Assembly: GCA_938023905.1 (NCBI GenBank)
Contig: CALJCO010000129.1
Span: 1-47,065 of the forward strand
DNA length: 47,065 nt
DNA from: an uncultured Collinsella sp.
Lineage (GTDB): Bacteria > Actinomycetota > Coriobacteriia > Coriobacteriales > Coriobacteriaceae
Direction: 5' to 3'
Shown here: positions 31,078 to 38,619 of the stretch, one piece after another
Numbering within the stretch: the stretch's first letter is position 1
How the letters are laid out: each line of letters opens with the position of its first letter
Translations under genes and position numbers: made by a program
Notes under the pieces: model-generated
The model's database searches: none
What the model saw: the letters and a program-made list of their open reading frames with translations, nothing else
Told to the model about the DNA's origin: nothing

Positions 31078-32391
31078 CTACGCTACAAAGAAGTAGACGA
31101 GGAAGGCAAGGGCTGCGATCCACATGAGCGGCTTGATCTTGGATGCCTCGCCCTTAAAGAGCGCGACGACCACGTAGGCGATAAAGCCCAGACCAATGCC
31201 GGCAGAGATGGAGTAGGTGAAGGGCACGCCGGCGACAATCATGAACGCCGGGAAGCCCTGCGACACGTCGGACCAGTCGATCTCGGAGGCCTCGCTCATC
31301 ATGAGGTAGCCGACGTAGACCAGAGCACCGCAGGTGGCGGCGCTGGAAACGATGGTGACGATGGGGGAGAAGAACGCGGCGAGAATGAACAGCACGCCGG
31401 TGGTGACGGAGGTGAGGCCCGTGCGGCCACCGTCGGCAGCGCCAGAGGTGGACTCGACGAAGGTGGTGATGGAGGAGACGCCCATAAAGCCACCGGCAGC
31501 AGCGGCCACGGAGTCGACGACCAGGATGGGACGGATGTCCTCGACATTGCCGTCCTCGGTCAAGAACTCGCCCTGCTTGGCGACGGCCATCGCGGTGCCC
31601 ATGGTGTCGAAGAAGTCGCTCATGAGCAGCGAGAAGGCAACGACGAGCAGCATCGGGTCGGTCAGGACCTTCACGATGGCAAGGTTGCCGTCGGCAGTGC
31701 TGGCAAACGGGGCGCCGAAGGTCGAGAAGTCGAGCGGTGCGATGAGGCCCTCGGGCGCATGGGTGACGCCCAGCGGGATTCCGGCGATAACGGCGACGAT
31801 GATGCCGATGAGCAGCGAGCCCGGCACGTTGCGGGAAGCCAGGGCAACCGTCACGACGATGGAGATGATGCCGACGATAAAGGTGGGGGAGGCGATGTCG
31901 CCCAGGCCGACGAGCGTACCGGCGCCAGCGGTGATGATGCCGGCGTCGCACAGGCCGATCATGGCGATAAACAGGCCCAGACCCACCGAGATGGCGTGGC
32001 GCAGGACCACGGGGATGGCGTCCATGATGGCCTCGCGCAGGCCGCAAAGGACGAGCAGCAAGATGACGATACCCTCGAGGAAGATAACGCTCATGGCGAC
32101 GTGCCAGTCACCGCCGCACATGGTGGTGGTGATGCCCGCGATCATGGCGTTGATGCCCAGGCCTGAAGCGCAGGCGAGCGGGCGGTTTGCGAAGATGCCC
32201 ATGCAGATGGTCATGATGCCGGCGCCCAGGCAGGTGGCGCAGGCGAGCGCTCCCGCATCAATGCCAGCGCCCGAGAGCACTGCGGGGTTGACGGCGATGA
32301 TGTAGGCCATCGCCAGGAATGTTGTCAGTCCAGCGCGAAGTTCGGTCCCGATTGTGGACTTGCGCTCACTGACGTGAAAAAGTTCGTCCAT
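31078..32391 (-). CDS. Adenine/guanine/hypoxanthine permease (AzgA-type NCS2)
   Basis: 437 residues, about 12-14 membrane segments. AzgA-family features: ELRAGLTTFLAMAYIIAVNP near the N-terminus, GLGINAMIAG, VVLRHAISVGLGLFIAMIGL, LLMSDFFDTMGTAMAVAKQGEFL and SSITTFVESTSGAADGGRTGL. This set separates it from the uracil permease at 24841. It would import purine bases by proton symport. The start follows GGAAAGGG. No purine riboswitch is visible in the 193-bp leader. Its last 44 bp are duplicated at 29106-29149. Confidence 0.9.
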   Translation of the reverse strand: MDELFHVSERKSTIGTELRAGLTTFLAMAYIIAVNPAVLSGAGIDAGALACATCLGAGIMTICMGIFANRPLACASGLGINAMIAGITTTMCGGDWHVAMSVIFLEGIVILLLVLCGLREAIMDAIPVVLRHAISVGLGLFIAMIGLCDAGIITAGAGTLVGLGDIASPTFIVGIISIVVTVALASRNVPGSLLIGIIVAVIAGIPLGVTHAPEGLIAPLDFSTFGAPFASTADGNLAIVKVLTDPMLLVVAFSLLMSDFFDTMGTAMAVAKQGEFLTEDGNVEDIRPILVVDSVAAAAGGFMGVSSITTFVESTSGAADGGRTGLTSVTTGVLFILAAFFSPIVTIVSSAATCGALVYVGYLMMSEASEIDWSDVSQGFPAFMIVAGVPFTYSISAGIGLGFIAYVVVALFKGEASKIKPLMWIAALAFLVYFFVA

Positions 32392-32584
32392 GCATACCCT
32401 TTCCTTGTTCGGCCCCGAGTTTAGGCCGATTGACACGAACTCATTTACTATATCGCCTTTACAACCTTGCTGTTCCTCGCATGTTGATGTTCGGCGCTTT
32501 GTAACAGACGGACGGTATTTATCGCATGAAAATGTGTGGGTACCGTATACTTAAGCGGTTACAACGACCCCTATGGAGGAACGT

Positions 32585-33004
32585 ATGATTAAAGAGCTTT
32601 GCCACGACGAGGCTATCCTGTCCCAGCGTTGCGAGGTTGCGACCGTCGAGGACGAGTCGGTTGCTCAGGACCTGATCGATACCATCAAGTCGCTCGATGA
32701 TGCCGGCTGCTTGGCCGCCAACCAGATCGGCGTTACCAAGAAGGTCTGCGTCTACCTGGACGACGCCGGCGAGCCCCACGTGCTCTACAACCCCCGTCTG
32801 GTGTTTGGCCTGGGCGCCAGCAAGATGGAGGAGAGCTGCCTGACGCACGAGGAGGTCACCAAGTCCACGCGCTATATCAAGTGCAAGGTTGCCTTTGACC
32901 AGATCGTCGATGGCAAGATGCGCGAGCGCAAGCAGGACTTTGTGGGCTTCGAGGCGCAGATGGTCCAGCATATGATCGACCACTGTCTTGGAAAGTTGGT
33001 CTAA
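32585..33004 (+). CDS. Peptide-deformylase-like protein with altered HExxH
   Basis: 139 residues of the peptide deformylase fold. Motif I is AGCLAANQIG (Gln kept). Motif II is ESCLTHEE where EGCLS is normal, keeping the metal Cys. Motif III is QHMIDH where QHEIDH is normal, so the catalytic Glu is Met. The two His and Cys ligands remain, so metal binding is likely, but deformylation by the standard mechanism is doubtful. The start ATG follows GGAGGAACGT. A second, more canonical deformylase is at 40324-40734. It may be a decoy, regulator or altered-specificity hydrolase. Confidence 0.85.
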   Translation: MIKELCHDEAILSQRCEVATVEDESVAQDLIDTIKSLDDAGCLAANQIGVTKKVCVYLDDAGEPHVLYNPRLVFGLGASKMEESCLTHEEVTKSTRYIKCKVAFDQIVDGKMRERKQDFVGFEAQMVQHMIDHCLGKLV

Positions 33005-33038
33005 GGGGACCAAAGCACCGCACTTCGTCTCTTTTGGT

Positions 33039-33075
33039 CCGGGCGTGACATTGTTGTCATGTCCGGGCTTTTGTG
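33039..33075 (+). terminator. Terminator after the deformylase-like gene
   Basis: CCGGGCGTGACA and TGTCATGTCCGG pair over 12 bp with two G-T pairs and a TTGT loop, followed by GCTTTTGTG. A second stem, GGACCAAA/TTTGGTCC, lies just before it. Confidence 0.65.
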
Positions 33076-33135
33076 TTTAGCGCCTTTTTGTTTGGTGACA
33101 ATAACCTTAGCAGGACCGTAAAGCTAGGAGGCGCT

Positions 33136-34101
33136 ATGTGCACGAGCATTCGATTTACCGATAATTCTGGCCACATGTATCTGGGCCGCAACCTCGACTG
33201 GAGCTTTGACTACGGCCAACAGGTTCGCGTGATGCCGCGCGGGTTCCACATTCCGTATTCGTTTATCGACGATGCGTCGGCGGCACACGCGGTAATCGGC
33301 ATGTGCATCGATTACAAGAACTATCCCATGTTTTTCGACTGTGGTAACGATGCGGGTCTGGCTGTGGCGGGGCTCAACTTTCCCGGCTATGCCGAGTATG
33401 CCGAGGGCCCTGTCGACGGCAAGAACAATATCGCGGCCTATGAGTTTCCCCTGTGGGTGGCAGCGACGTTCTCGACGGTCGATGAGGTCGAGGCCGCGCT
33501 GCGCGACACGGTGATTGTCGCCAAATCTGCCGGAGAGGGGCTGGGCGTGTCGCTGCTCCATTGGATTATCGGCGACAGCCAGCGCAGCATCGTGGTCGAG
33601 ATGATGGCTGACGGCCTGCATGTATACGACGATCCGGTCGACACCCTTGCCAACCAGCCGACCTTCCCGTGGCACATGGAAAACCTGCGCACCTATATCA
33701 CCGCCACAAGCGATTTTCCGCAGACGGCGACATGGCGTGGCGCCGAGCTTAAGCCCTATGGAGCCGGTGCCGGCATGCGCGGCATTCCGGGCGATTGCTA
33801 TTCGCCGAGCCGTTTTGTAAAGGCGGCGTACCTCAATGCCAATTACCCGCAAAAGGAGAGCGAGACCGAAAACGTCGTTCGCATGTTCCGCTCGCTCGAG
33901 GGCGTGGTGATGATTGAGGGGGCGTCCAGGATGGGCGATGGCAAGTTCGAGAAGACTATCTATACCGGATGCTTTAGCGCGCGCACGGGCAATTATTACT
34001 ACGCGATGTATGGGGATCCGTCGATTCGTTACGTGAGCCTGATGGATGCCGAGGGCGCGAGCCCCGATAGGCTCGTGGTTCCCGAGCCGCGTCGTTCGTA
34101 G
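33136..34101 (+). CDS. bsh: Bile salt hydrolase / choloylglycine hydrolase
   Basis: 321-residue Ntn-hydrolase of the bile salt hydrolase/penicillin V acylase family, cleaving glycine- or taurine-conjugated bile acids. The protein starts MCTSIRF, so Cys2 becomes the N-terminal nucleophile after Met removal. Arg18 and Asp21 (GRNLDW), Asn81 (AGLNFPGY), an Asn near 172 (ANQPTFPWHMENL) and Arg near 225 (SPSRFV) match the catalytic set. There is no signal peptide, so it is cytoplasmic. TAGGAGGCGCT precedes the ATG. It stands alone, with no bile transporter beside it, and supports a gut origin. Confidence 0.93.
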   Translation: MCTSIRFTDNSGHMYLGRNLDWSFDYGQQVRVMPRGFHIPYSFIDDASAAHAVIGMCIDYKNYPMFFDCGNDAGLAVAGLNFPGYAEYAEGPVDGKNNIAAYEFPLWVAATFSTVDEVEAALRDTVIVAKSAGEGLGVSLLHWIIGDSQRSIVVEMMADGLHVYDDPVDTLANQPTFPWHMENLRTYITATSDFPQTATWRGAELKPYGAGAGMRGIPGDCYSPSRFVKAAYLNANYPQKESETENVVRMFRSLEGVVMIEGASRMGDGKFEKTIYTGCFSARTGNYYYAMYGDPSIRYVSLMDAEGASPDRLVVPEPRRS

Positions 34102-34124
34102 CTCACTGGTCCGTTGCGACATAA

Positions 34125-34160
34125 AACGGCCTCGCACCTCTTATGAGATGCGAGGCCGTT
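34125..34160. terminator. Terminator between bsh and kup
   Basis: AACGGCCTCGCA and TGCGAGGCCGTT form a perfect 12-bp stem between convergent genes. On the minus strand TTTTA follows, favouring kup termination. Confidence 0.85.
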
Positions 34161-34182
34161 GTCGTCAATGGCTGGTGGCGTG

Positions 34183-36411
34183 TTAGAAGTTGGCGTCGTT
34201 GAACTGGGTGCTCTCGAGTCCGTCGAGTTGCTGTTCGGGCGTATCTGCGACGCTCTCGAGCAGCTCAGTGGGATCGACGTTCATATTCTTACCGGCTTCG
34301 TTGCCGTTGACCAGGTCGTCCGAGAAGATGTCGACTTCCATTTCTTCGGCCTCTTCGATCTGAACCTCGAGCGGCACTTGGGTGCGCACGAGCTTAACGG
34401 CCGGGCGCATGCGGGCAAACAGCGGCACGTACTCGATGATGATGGCCGAGTTCTCGAGACCGTACCAGCGTGCCGGGCTTCCGCAGGCGCGGCGGACGGC
34501 GTACTTGATGGCCATCACGCGGTGGTCATTGCGGTTGATGTCCGTTTCGGGGGCGAGCATCTTGCGCAGCATACAAAAACGGAAGTCGCCCACGTTGCCG
34601 CGCGTCTCGTAGATGGAGTAGGTGTGATGCTGCGGCGGCAGCTCACCCGATGCCATCAAGTCGCCAACGATTTGGCGCAGGTAGGCATTAACGCGCTGGT
34701 TGACCTTAAAGCCCAAGTCCAGGCGCACGCGGAACAAAAAGTCCGTGCCAAAGGTCTCGACGGAATACTCGTGCGTATAGGGCTCGTCGGTAACGTGCAC
34801 GTTGATGAACCAGTATGCCTTGGCGCGCTTGGGATGCTTATCCAAGATGGAATAGAGCACGTCGCGGTCGAGCGTGAGCGGGTCGGGGCTGTTGGTGAGG
34901 AACACCAGATTGTCGGCGAGCACGGGGTAGGTCTCGTCGTTGCGCAGGCGGTTGAGCTGGTCAATGTACTTGGAGACGGGCAGCAGGATCGTCTGCGTGC
35001 GCTCGATGGCGGTGCCGCGGCGCCACACGTACATAAGGCCAAACAGCAGCGAGGCCAAGAAGATCATTACGTAGCCGCCGTCAAAGAACATGGTGAGGCA
35101 CGAGGCGAAGAAGCACAGCTCAATGGCACCGAAGAGCAGGGCGAAGACGCAGGCGCCCAGCTTGTGCTTGAGGATGCCGGCGATATAGCTCGTCAGCAGC
35201 GTGGTGGTCATAAGCATGGTCACGGTAATGGCGAGGCCATAGGCGCTCTCCATGCGCTCGGAGTTCTGGAACAGCAGCACAATGAAGATGCAGCCGACCC
35301 ACATGATGTTGTTGACGAGTGGAATATAGAGCTGGCCCTTGGTGTCGCTGGGGTAGTGGATGCGCAGGTGCGGCATAAGGTTGAGGCGCGTTGCCTCGGA
35401 TACCAGCGAGAACGAGCCGGTGATGAGCGCCTGTGAGGCGATGATGGCCGCCACGGCCGAAAGCACGATGGCAAAGGGGCGTAGGGGCTCGGGGAGCATC
35501 ATATAGAACGGGTTGACGATATCCATCGCGAGCATCTGGGGGTTGGAGTTATTGGCGAGCAGCCAAGCTCCCTGACCCAGATAGTTGAGGATAAGGGCCG
35601 CCTTAACAAATGGCCAGGATGCATAGATGTTTGCCTTGCCCACGTGGCCCATGTCCGAGTAGAGTGCCTCGGCACCGGTTGTCGACAGGAAGACAAAGCC
35701 GAGCACCATAATGCCCGAATGGTTGATGGGCGAGAACAGGAACATAATGCCGCGGATGGGGTTGAGCGCGCGCAAGATGGACAGGTTGCCGAGCATGTTG
35801 AACAGACCGGCGCCTGCCAGGAACAGGAACCACAGCGTCATGAGCGGGCCGAACAGCTTGCCGATTGACGAGGTGCCGGCGCGCTGCATGGCAAATAGGC
35901 CGCAGATAATGATGATGGTGATGATGATGACGTTGGTCTGGCCGTCGCCCAGCAGCGCATGGCCCCATTCGATGGTGCGCAGACCCTCGATGGCTGTGGT
36001 GACCGTGACGGCGGGGGTGAGGATGCCGTCGGCGAGCAGCGCCGCGCCGCCGATCATGGCGGGCAGAATCAGCCATGGTGCCACCTTGCGTACGAGGCTG
36101 AACAGGGCGAAGATGCCGCCTTCGTTGTGGTTGTCGGCCTTCATGGCGATTACCACGTACTTGACCGTGGTCACGAGCGTCATGGTCCAGATGACGAGCG
36201 AAAGCGCGCCCAGGATCATGTCCTCGCTGACGGTACCGATGCCGCCGTTGTTGGCGACGATTGATTTCATGGTGTACATGGGGCTCGTGCCGATGTCGCC
36301 ATAGACGACGCCGAGCGTTACGAGCAGCATGCCAGCGGAGAGGGGGATGGCTCCGTGCCCGCCTTGCCCGCGCTGGTCTTGGAGGTTTGCCTCCAGTTTG
36401 TTGTGTGCCAC
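34183..36411 (-). CDS. kup: Kup-family potassium uptake protein
   Basis: 742 residues, about 12 membrane segments followed by a long cytoplasmic tail. Kup signatures: LGVVYGDIGTSPMY near residue 35, NEGGIFALFSLVR, ADGILTPAVTV and QALITGSFSLVSEA. The tail (from about 480) includes IEYVPLFARMRPAVKLVRTQ and an acidic end. It imports K+ with H+. The start is uncertain: GTG at 36411 has AAGGGAG 5 nt upstream and is preferred; ATG at 36429 adds six residues but has only a weak site. It is convergent with bsh. No c-di-AMP riboswitch was recognised. Confidence 0.9.
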   Translation of the reverse strand: MAHNKLEANLQDQRGQGGHGAIPLSAGMLLVTLGVVYGDIGTSPMYTMKSIVANNGGIGTVSEDMILGALSLVIWTMTLVTTVKYVVIAMKADNHNEGGIFALFSLVRKVAPWLILPAMIGGAALLADGILTPAVTVTTAIEGLRTIEWGHALLGDGQTNVIIITIIIICGLFAMQRAGTSSIGKLFGPLMTLWFLFLAGAGLFNMLGNLSILRALNPIRGIMFLFSPINHSGIMVLGFVFLSTTGAEALYSDMGHVGKANIYASWPFVKAALILNYLGQGAWLLANNSNPQMLAMDIVNPFYMMLPEPLRPFAIVLSAVAAIIASQALITGSFSLVSEATRLNLMPHLRIHYPSDTKGQLYIPLVNNIMWVGCIFIVLLFQNSERMESAYGLAITVTMLMTTTLLTSYIAGILKHKLGACVFALLFGAIELCFFASCLTMFFDGGYVMIFLASLLFGLMYVWRRGTAIERTQTILLPVSKYIDQLNRLRNDETYPVLADNLVFLTNSPDPLTLDRDVLYSILDKHPKRAKAYWFINVHVTDEPYTHEYSVETFGTDFLFRVRLDLGFKVNQRVNAYLRQIVGDLMASGELPPQHHTYSIYETRGNVGDFRFCMLRKMLAPETDINRNDHRVMAIKYAVRRACGSPARWYGLENSAIIIEYVPLFARMRPAVKLVRTQVPLEVQIEEAEEMEVDIFSDDLVNGNEAGKNMNVDPTELLESVADTPEQQLDGLESTQFNDANF

Positions 36412-36510
36412 GAGGACTCCCTTAGACATCCGGTTATCTGTCTAGGACAAAAAACTTTATGCCGTCTTTATACATACAAGAGCAGTTTGGCACATCGGGT
36501 TATTTTAGAC

Positions 36511-36534
36511 AATAATCCTCAGCTGGGGATTATT
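36511..36534. promoter_or_regulatory. AT-rich hairpin between the EamA and kup genes
   Basis: AATAATCC and GGATTATT pair across TCAGCTGG in the 157-bp gap upstream of kup and downstream of the EamA gene. It may end the EamA transcript or act as a kup operator; there is no clear T run. Confidence 0.4.
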
Positions 36535-36568
36535 TATCTACGCAGGTAGCATTTCAAAGCAGGGGCTT

Positions 36569-37480
36569 TTAAGCACGTGCTGTCTGGGCGATGCCAGCCT
36601 TGGCGTTTGCGCGTTTGCCGGCGAGTTCGCAAAAAATCGCGCCGCCGATGATAAGCGCGGCGCCCATCAGGCGGACCGGTGTTATGGCTTCACCCAAAAG
36701 GGCGGCCGAGAACACGACCGCCGAAAGCGGCTCGAGGTAGCCGACGACGGCGACGGTCTGGACGGGCAGCTTGGCGACGGCGCTAAAGTAGAGCAGGCAA
36801 CCAATGCCGGTGTTGACGACGCCGAGCATAGCGACGGCGCGCCAATCAATGCTGGCGGCGACGCCGGCGGACAGGAACGAGGGAGCGCCCTGCGTGATGA
36901 GCGTGAGGGCCAGTGCGGTCACAAAGGCGGCGCTCACTTGGAGTGCGGAGTTCTCGAGGCCCTCGATGTGCGGCGCACCCTTGCTGGCGATGACCATCAA
37001 TGCATAGCAGAAGGCCGAGGCGATTCCACAGACGATGCCCGCAATGGGCATATTGCCGCCTAGACCTTGCGCTGCAATGAGAAAAGCACCGCAGGCGACG
37101 GCGACAAAGCCGGCGATTTTGCCGCCGGTCAGCTTTTCGCCAAAAATGAGCGGGGAGAGGGCCATAACGATGATGGGGCCACAGTAATACAACAGCGAGG
37201 AGATACCAACGCCGATCGTCTGATAGGCGCGGAACAGGAAAATCCAGCTGGCGCCCAGCGCGGCGCCCGAGACGATGAGCGCTGCGGCCTCGCGGGGGCG
37301 AGACGGAGCCTGCAGGTTATGGCGCTTGGTTATGAAGAGGATGGCGGCAAGGGTGAGAGCGCCCAAAAACGTGCGCAACAGTACGATATCGGAGCTCGGC
37401 AGCGCGATGGCAGCGGCGATGATGCCGTTGGAGCCAAACAATAGCAATGCTGCTAAGTACGTAAACAATCCGTTGTTCAT
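36569..37480 (-). CDS. EamA/DMT-family metabolite exporter
   Basis: 303 residues with ten membrane segments in two EamA repeats (about 5-135 and 148-285). Typical features are LLRTFLGALTLAA, SWIFLFRAYQTIGVGISSLLYYCGPI at the end of the first repeat, and LLYFSAVAKLPVQTVAVVGYLEPLSAVVFSALLL-like packing at the end of the second. Such proteins export amino acids or other small metabolites. GAGGGG lies about 11 nt before the ATG. It diverges from a LysR gene across overlapping palindromes, which points to control by that regulator. Confidence 0.88.
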   Translation of the reverse strand: MNNGLFTYLAALLLFGSNGIIAAAIALPSSDIVLLRTFLGALTLAAILFITKRHNLQAPSRPREAAALIVSGAALGASWIFLFRAYQTIGVGISSLLYYCGPIIVMALSPLIFGEKLTGGKIAGFVAVACGAFLIAAQGLGGNMPIAGIVCGIASAFCYALMVIASKGAPHIEGLENSALQVSAAFVTALALTLITQGAPSFLSAGVAASIDWRAVAMLGVVNTGIGCLLYFSAVAKLPVQTVAVVGYLEPLSAVVFSAALLGEAITPVRLMGAALIIGGAIFCELAGKRANAKAGIAQTARA

Positions 37481-37503
37481 GTGCTGACATCCCCTCTATA
37501 TCC

Positions 37504-37526
37504 GAACATGTTCACTATGGGTGAAC
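37504..37526. promoter_or_regulatory. Overlapping palindromes between the EamA and LysR genes
   Basis: GAACATGTTC (37504-37513) is a perfect palindrome. It overlaps GTTCAC-TATGG-GTGAAC (37510-37526). A further ACATG/CATGT pair lies near 37563-37582. This cluster in a divergent LysR-target gap fits LysR binding sites. Confidence 0.55.
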
Positions 37527-37598
37527 TGGCTTTAGAAGAAAAGCGAATATAATGCATGGATAACATGACAAAAACTCATGTAAAGGTGGAGGGGTGCC

Positions 37599-38456
37599 GT
37601 GGAAACGAATATTCAAAAGATGCAGGTTCTGCTCGAGACCGTGCGGGCCGGCAGTTTTACGCGCGCCGCCGAGCGGCTGAGCTATTCGCAGTCGGGCGTG
37701 AGCCGCATGGTGGGCGACCTTGAGACCGATTGGGGTTTTAAGGTGCTCGACCGCAGCCGCGAGGGTGTGGTGCTTTCTGCCGATGGGCGGCAGATCATGC
37801 CGGCGGTTGAGGCGCTCTGCGAGGAGTTTGGCCGCCTGCAGCGACACGTGGACGAGATGCGTGGGCTCATGCGCGGCAAGATCTGCATTGGTACGTTTTC
37901 GAGTGTGGCGACCCACGTGCTGCCACCGGTCATAGCGCGTTTTCGCGCCGATCACCCGGACGTCGATTATGAGTTGCTGATGGGCGATTACTCAGAGATT
38001 GAACAATGGGTGGCGGAGGGGCGCTGCGACCTGGGCTTTATCCCGCGTGAGCCCCGAGAAAACGGCATGGCATCACGGTCTTTAGTGTGTGATGAGCTGA
38101 TGGCGGTGGTGCCGACAGATTCGTTGCTTGCCACGGCGGAGTTCGTCTCTCTTACCGATTTGGCAAGAGAGCAGTTTATTCTGCTGGAACGGGGTACCGA
38201 TGATGAGATTACGCCGCTATTCCGTCGGGCGGGGCTGGCGGTGCGCTCAAAACTGTCGACTTGGGATGACTATGCGATTATGGCTATGGTCGAGGATGGC
38301 CTGGGCGTGAGCATTCTTCCCGCGCTCATCTTGCGTCGCTGCCAGTTCGATGTTGCTGTGCGTCCGCTCGAAGGGCATCCCCATCGGCAGATCAACGCCA
38401 TATATCGAACGGCCGATGTTTCGCTTGCCGCCGCTCGTTTCCTCGAATACCTCTAA
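37599..38456 (+). CDS. LysR-family transcriptional regulator
   Basis: 285 residues. Winged helix at 1-60 (MQVLLETVRAGSFTRAAERL, SYSQSGVSRMVGDLE) and a two-lobed effector domain (IGTFSSVATHVLPPVIARFR onward, with a late DGLGVSILPALIL). The start is GTG with GGAGGGG before it. Divergent from the EamA exporter, which it probably regulates in response to the exported compound; this follows from arrangement alone. Confidence 0.88.
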   Translation: METNIQKMQVLLETVRAGSFTRAAERLSYSQSGVSRMVGDLETDWGFKVLDRSREGVVLSADGRQIMPAVEALCEEFGRLQRHVDEMRGLMRGKICIGTFSSVATHVLPPVIARFRADHPDVDYELLMGDYSEIEQWVAEGRCDLGFIPREPRENGMASRSLVCDELMAVVPTDSLLATAEFVSLTDLAREQFILLERGTDDEITPLFRRAGLAVRSKLSTWDDYAIMAMVEDGLGVSILPALILRRCQFDVAVRPLEGHPHRQINAIYRTADVSLAAARFLEYL

Positions 38457-38517
38457 ATGCGTGCACGTCGTTATCGCCTTGGGATAAATCTCGAGGTCTT
38501 GCTCATTTTATTTTTGA

Positions 38518-38598
38518 AATTGAACTTTTCGAAATAGCACGGCGTTATACTGCTGCCTAAATTGAACTCAGGTTCAATTCGTGTTGTATAAATTGAAC
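38518..38598 (+). promoter_or_regulatory. AATTGAAC operator array of the HTH-aminotransferase gene
   Basis: AATTGAAC occurs at 38518-38525, 38560-38567 and 38591-38598, and inverted as GTTCAATT at 38572-38579. The 38560-38579 pair is a perfect palindrome with a 4-bp centre. A TATACT (38546-38551) between sites could be the -10. The sites surround the promoter of a gene whose product begins with an HTH domain, so autoregulation is likely. Confidence 0.65.
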
Positions 38599-38619
38599 TT
38601 TGCCAGCAAGGAGGTTCTA

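Noticed and set aside
32392..32584. Possible purine riboswitch before the purine permease
   Set aside because: The conserved purine-aptamer words are absent, and the region reads as a divergent promoter.
36430..36568. Possible c-di-AMP (ydaO) riboswitch before kup
   Set aside because: The gap is only about 140 bp and shows just one AT-rich hairpin, without ydaO core sequences.
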